23,305 nucleotides of DNA from JBIQLO01 sp044464175. Its GTDB lineage: Bacteria > Planctomycetota > Phycisphaerae > Tepidisphaerales > Tepidisphaeraceae. The stretch lies in NCBI GenBank assembly GCA_044464175.1, contig JBIQLO010000042.1, forward strand, positions 1 through 23,305. The letters are read 5' to 3'. The translations under genes and the position numbers were made by a program. Positions within the stretch are counted from its first letter, which is position 1. Each line of letters starts with the position of its first letter. Shown here piece by piece: positions 20,481 through 23,305 of this stretch. The notes beneath the pieces are model-generated. The model was not told the DNA's origin, did not search any database, and saw only the letters and a program-made list of their open reading frames with translations.

Positions 20481-22877
20481 TCATAATAATGACACCGGGT
20501 CCACATCGACGGAGGTGCGGGGGTTTTTGAGGGCGCCTTTTTGGCGCAGGTCGGCCAGGAGGCGCTGGAGGGGGCCGGGGGTGGGGCTGGTGAGGATGAT
20601 CTGGTGGCGCCAGTGGCCGGCGATGCGGGAGATGGCGCAGGGCATGGGGCCCTTGAACTGGATGGCGTTGGGATGGGCGGCCAGCGACTCGCCCAGCGCG
20701 GCGGCCAGTTCCTGGCAGCGGGCGTGCAGTTTGTCCAGGTCCTGGTCGCGCAGGATAATGCGGGCCATGCGGGAGAAGGGGGGCAGGCCGACTTCCCGGC
20801 GGTGGGTCAATTCGCGGGCGGCGAAGCGTTCGTAATCGTGGTGCAGGGCGTCGTGGATGGTGGGGTCATCGGGGAGGAAACTTTGCAGCACGACGCGCCC
20901 GGGGGCATCGCCGCGGCCGGCGCGGCCGGCGACCTGGGTGATGAGCTGGAAGGTGCGTTCGGCGGCGCGGAAATCGGGCAAGGCCAGGGAGGTGTCGCCG
21001 GAGATGACGCCGACGAGGGTGACATTGGGATAGTCCAGCCCCTTGGCGATCATTTGCGTGCCCAGCAGCACCTGGATGTTTCCGGCCGCGAAATCGCCCA
21101 GGAGGGCTTCGTAGTCGCGGGAGGAGCGCATGGCGTCGGAATCGACGCGGGCGTATTTGAGGTCGGGGAATTTTCTGGCCAACTCCTCCTCGACGCGCTG
21201 GGTGCCCAGGCCGAAGAGGGAGAGTTTCTTTTGGCAATGGGGGCACTGGGCGGGCAGGGGGGTGACGGCCAGGCAATAGTGGCAGTGGAGCTGGCCGGTG
21301 TGCAGCCCTTTTTCGAGTTTGGCGCTGCCGACGTGCTGGCCGGCCGAACGGTGGTAGGTGAGGGTGGCGTCACAATATTTGCACTGGAGCGCTTCCTGGC
21401 AGGAGGAGCAGAAGATGAAGTTGGAGTAGCCGCGGCGGTTGAGCAGGAGGATGGCCTGGTGGCCCGCGGCGATGGTGGTTTGGAGCAGATGCTCCAGGCG
21501 GGTGGAGAGCAGATGGACGCCGCCGCGGCGGAGGCGCATCTCCTGCTTCATGTCGATCAGTTCGACGGCCGGCATCGGCAGGTCACGGACGCGGCGGGGG
21601 AGGGAGAGGGTTACCCGTTGTCCGTTGTCCGTTGTCCGTTGTCCGTGCGGAGGCTTTTCGGACAATGGATCACGGTCAACGGGGAACGAGCAGCGATGGT
21701 ACATTTCCAGGGAGGGGGTGGCGCTGCCCAGGAGGATGGGGATGTTTTCCAGTTGGGCGCGTTTGACGGCGACATCGCGGCCGTGGTAGCGGGGGGCGGT
21801 GTCCTGTTTATAGGAGGCCTCGTGCTCCTCATCGACGACGATGATGCCGAGGTTGGGGGCGGGGGCGAAGACGGCGGAGCGGGCGCCGACCACGACGTCG
21901 GCCTGGCGGGTGGAGACCTGGTGCCAGAAGCGGTGGCGCTGGGTGCTGGTCAGTCCGCTGTGGAGCACGGCGACGCGGGGGAAGCGCTGGGTGAAGCGGC
22001 GGACGGTCTGGGGGGTGAGGGCGATTTCGGGGACCAGGACGATCGCCTGTTTTCCGGCCGCGATGACGTTGCGGATGCACTGGAGATAGATTTCGGTCTT
22101 GCCGCTGCCGGTGACGCCGTGGAGGAGATTGACGGAAAAGCCGCAATTGAGGCGGGGGCTCAGGTTGTCGAAGACACGCTGCTGATCGTCATTGAGGCGG
22201 ATGTCGGGGTGGAGGGGGGGCGGGTTTGGGGTGTTGGGCTCCGGGTTCGGCGTTCCAAATCCCGCCAGATCGGCCTCGGCCTTGATGGTGAGGATGCCCA
22301 GAGCGGCGAGCTTGCGGATGGTGGGGGGTTTGACGCCGGCCTCGCCGGCCAGGTGGACCAGTTCGACGGCGTGGCCTTCTTCGATCTGGAGTAGGCGGGC
22401 CAGGATGGCCCGGCGTTTGGGGGCCTTGGTCTTTTCGACCAGTTCCTGAAGGTCGGGTTTGGGGAGGGCGGGGCGGACCATCCAGGAATGTCCCAGGCCG
22501 GTTTTGCGGCGAACGGCGGAGGGGAGAATGTTTTCCAGAACCGCGCCCAGGGGCGTGCAGTAATAGCGGGCCATCCAGCGGGCCAGTTCCATAAGCTGCG
22601 GGTTGATGAGGACGCGCTCGTCGTCGATGCCCATCAGGGGCTTGATTTTGGGATAGGTGGTGGTGGGGTGGATGGCGACGACGTAGCCGTGGGCGGGGCG
22701 GTTCTTACGCCCCAGGGGGACGCGGACGCGCTGGCCGACCTGGAGGCGGCTTAGGAAGGCGGAAGGGATGGCGTAGTCGAGCGTCTTGTCCAGCGCGTTT
22801 TCCATGGCCACGGCGGCGAAGGGGCCGGTGGGGGCGGGGGTGTCGGTGTCGGGTTGTCCAAAAAGGGACAGGGTCAT
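20481..22877 (-). CDS. priA: Primosomal replication restart helicase PriA, 798 aa with repeat-derived inserts
   Basis: The N-terminal DNA-binding domain (AVAMENALDKTLDYAIP ... VGQRVRVPLGRKNRPAHGYV) is followed by a winged-helix region. The helicase core has Walker A HGVTGSGKTE (about 253-262), DEEH (349-352) and SATPSLEMY. The zinc-binding Cys set (CSSCQ, CKYC, CHYC, CPHC) and the C-terminal helicase lobe (GTQMIAKGLDYPNV, ITQVAGRAGRG) are complete. PriA reloads the replisome at stalled forks. Two inserts coincide with heptad repeats: residues 204-224 before the helicase core, and about 397-425 after SATPSLEMY. A third extra stretch (SAGQHVGSAKLEKGLHTG) lies in the zinc region. The ATG at 22877 has no clear ribosome site. 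Confidence 0.95.
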   Translation of the reverse strand: MTLSLFGQPDTDTPAPTGPFAAVAMENALDKTLDYAIPSAFLSRLQVGQRVRVPLGRKNRPAHGYVVAIHPTTTYPKIKPLMGIDDERVLINPQLMELARWMARYYCTPLGAVLENILPSAVRRKTGLGHSWMVRPALPKPDLQELVEKTKAPKRRAILARLLQIEEGHAVELVHLAGEAGVKPPTIRKLAALGILTIKAEADLAGFGTPNPEPNTPNPPPLHPDIRLNDDQQRVFDNLSPRLNCGFSVNLLHGVTGSGKTEIYLQCIRNVIAAGKQAIVLVPEIALTPQTVRRFTQRFPRVAVLHSGLTSTQRHRFWHQVSTRQADVVVGARSAVFAPAPNLGIIVVDEEHEASYKQDTAPRYHGRDVAVKRAQLENIPILLGSATPSLEMYHRCSFPVDRDPLSEKPPHGQRTTDNGQRVTLSLPRRVRDLPMPAVELIDMKQEMRLRRGGVHLLSTRLEHLLQTTIAAGHQAILLLNRRGYSNFIFCSSCQEALQCKYCDATLTYHRSAGQHVGSAKLEKGLHTGQLHCHYCLAVTPLPAQCPHCQKKLSLFGLGTQRVEEELARKFPDLKYARVDSDAMRSSRDYEALLGDFAAGNIQVLLGTQMIAKGLDYPNVTLVGVISGDTSLALPDFRAAERTFQLITQVAGRAGRGDAPGRVVLQSFLPDDPTIHDALHHDYERFAARELTHRREVGLPPFSRMARIILRDQDLDKLHARCQELAAALGESLAAHPNAIQFKGPMPCAISRIAGHWRHQIILTSPTPGPLQRLLADLRQKGALKNPRTSVDVDPVSLL
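21611..21687. repeat. Eleven-unit 7-bp-period array inside priA (TTGTCCG/GGACAAT)
   Basis: TTACCCG, four perfect TTGTCCG, TGCGGAG, GCTTTTC, then GGACAAT, GGATCAC, GGTCAAC, GGGGAAC. The arms are inverse. The GCTTTTC-GGACAAT centre closely matches the TTTTTTC-GGACAAC centre of the array at 9554. GAGAGGG at 21604-21610 may be a twelfth unit. Confidence 0.9.
22206..22268. repeat. Nine-unit 7-bp-period array inside priA (CCGGGTT type)
   Basis: GGGGTGG, AGGGGGG, GCGGGTT, TGGGGTG, TTGGGCT, CCGGGTT, CGGCGTT, CCAAATC, CCGCCAG. At 63 bp it is exactly 21 codons in priA phase (residues 204-224) and encodes a Pro/Asn-rich peptide. More degenerate than the other priA array. Confidence 0.65.
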
Positions 22878-22883
22878 GATTGG

Positions 22884-22925
22884 AGAAAGAAGTCAGGCGG
22901 CAGAAGACAAGAGACAGAAGATCGA
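22884..22925. repeat. Six-unit 7-bp-period array in the priA leader (AGACAGA type)
   Basis: AGAAAGA, AGTCAGG, CGGCAGA, AGACAAG, AGACAGA, AGATCGA. It begins 6 bp upstream of the priA start and occupies the place of a ribosome site. No clear inverted second arm is seen. Confidence 0.6.
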
Positions 22926-23305
22926 GGGAAATGGGTTCGTTCGGCAATGGCGCAATTTGGGTTTGCTGGGAATGAACCCGCGTTTTCGAGCTGAAAATGG
23001 GGTTTGGGGGTCGGTTTGCAATGGATTCCATTGGCTTCGTTCGTCACAATCGGGCGCGGATTTCCCCCAGCGGGGGCTGGGGCGAAGGAGTCGAGCTGTG
23101 GGGGACGGGAGGAACATCGGGCTTTTTATATCCTGCATGGGGGATGGTAGCATGTGTTCGGGTTTTGTCAAGTTTTGATCGCGCGGCCGGTCAGTCCCGC
23201 CGGTGCCCTCACTGGCGGCATCCTGGGACAAGCTTCCAGCCGGCTCTGTGGGGGCGGGGAGAGATGACGGGAACTTCATTTTTGGTTGCCCTCGGTTGCG
23301 GGGGG
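22926..23305. other. Stretch of ~380 bp without a convincing gene
   Basis: Reading frames here on both strands lack recognisable domains, normal composition or ribosome sites. What I do see is a probable minus-strand promoter (23144-23171), a 7-bp inverted repeat CAATGGA-T-TCCATTG (23019-23033) and a CCCCAGC/GCTGGGG hairpin (23065-23082), all of which would lie upstream of or in the priA leader. The segment beyond 23180 shows nothing I can name. Confidence 0.5.
23144..23171 (-). promoter_or_regulatory. Sigma70-type promoter upstream of priA
   Basis: On the minus strand a perfect TTGACA (23166-23171), 16 nt, then TACCAT (23144-23149). Transcription would start near 23137, giving a ~260-nt leader before the priA ATG, or a separate small RNA. 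Confidence 0.5.

Noticed and set aside
20541..22394. 617-codon open frame on the plus strand
   Set aside because: Antisense to priA, whose motifs are complete; the translation is low-complexity Gly/Ala/Asp.
22893..23279. 128-codon minus-strand frame upstream of priA
   Set aside because: Pro/Ser-rich, no domain, overlaps the heptad array and the likely priA promoter; it reads like translated repeat DNA.

Overview
The window is GC-rich, densely coded bacterial chromosome with genes on both strands. It looks like a Planctomycetota genome, probably Phycisphaerae-like. That is inferred from the gene style: a partial protein ending in a planctomycete-type 'DPFNGKPL...LYRVGPEG..DDGG' tail, HEAT-repeat lipoproteins, a FlgI-like lipoprotein, a RuvB beginning MPRERIVS, and many small repeats between and inside genes. 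No rRNA is present to settle it. I see no CRISPR array, transposase or prophage.

Layout. 1-2.6 kb: the tail of a secreted-type protein, then on the minus strand a 51-aa membrane peptide, a membrane-anchored coiled-coil protein and a HEAT-repeat lipoprotein. 2.7-4.7 kb: a membrane alkaline-phosphatase/sulfatase-superfamily enzyme. 4.7-7.1 kb: a single-HKD PLD-like protein, a JmjC/cupin-like protein and a divergent AraC regulator. 7.2-13 kb: a PBP4-type carboxypeptidase, NrdR, a FlgI-like plus HEAT lipoprotein, a UspA protein and a LysM protein. 13.1-16.5 kb: tRNA-Lys(UUU), radA, then an overlapping operon of a Phd/YefM-like protein, a HAD phosphatase and a LolA-like protein. 16.7-22.9 kb: ruvA, a visibly AT-richer two-gene insert, ruvB, a HigA-like antitoxin without a toxin, and priA. 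The last 0.4 kb holds no convincing gene.

Functional themes. Genome maintenance is over-represented (RadA, RuvA, RuvB, PriA, plus NrdR for dNTP supply). So is the cell envelope (PBP4, LysM, LolA-like, FlgI-like, sulfatase-like and coiled-coil proteins). ruvA and ruvB, often neighbours, are separated by an insert encoding a protein with two HTH-like segments and a Cys-rich zinc-ribbon-like protein.

The most unusual feature is a dispersed set of short arrays with a strict 7-bp period. Most are built as two inverted arms around a short centre. I count about ten candidates, several very clear. The heptamer differs between arrays (GGTCCGT/GTTGTCC, ATTAGGG/GGGTTTG, AAATCCG, TTGTTAT and AGACAGA types), but the design is constant. 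They abut start or stop codons, one doubles as a likely terminator, and three lie in frame inside radA and priA, where they add about 21-28 residues to each protein. They resemble in principle the heptanucleotide STRR repeats of cyanobacteria. A separate REP-like palindrome pair sits in the start region of the lolA-like gene.
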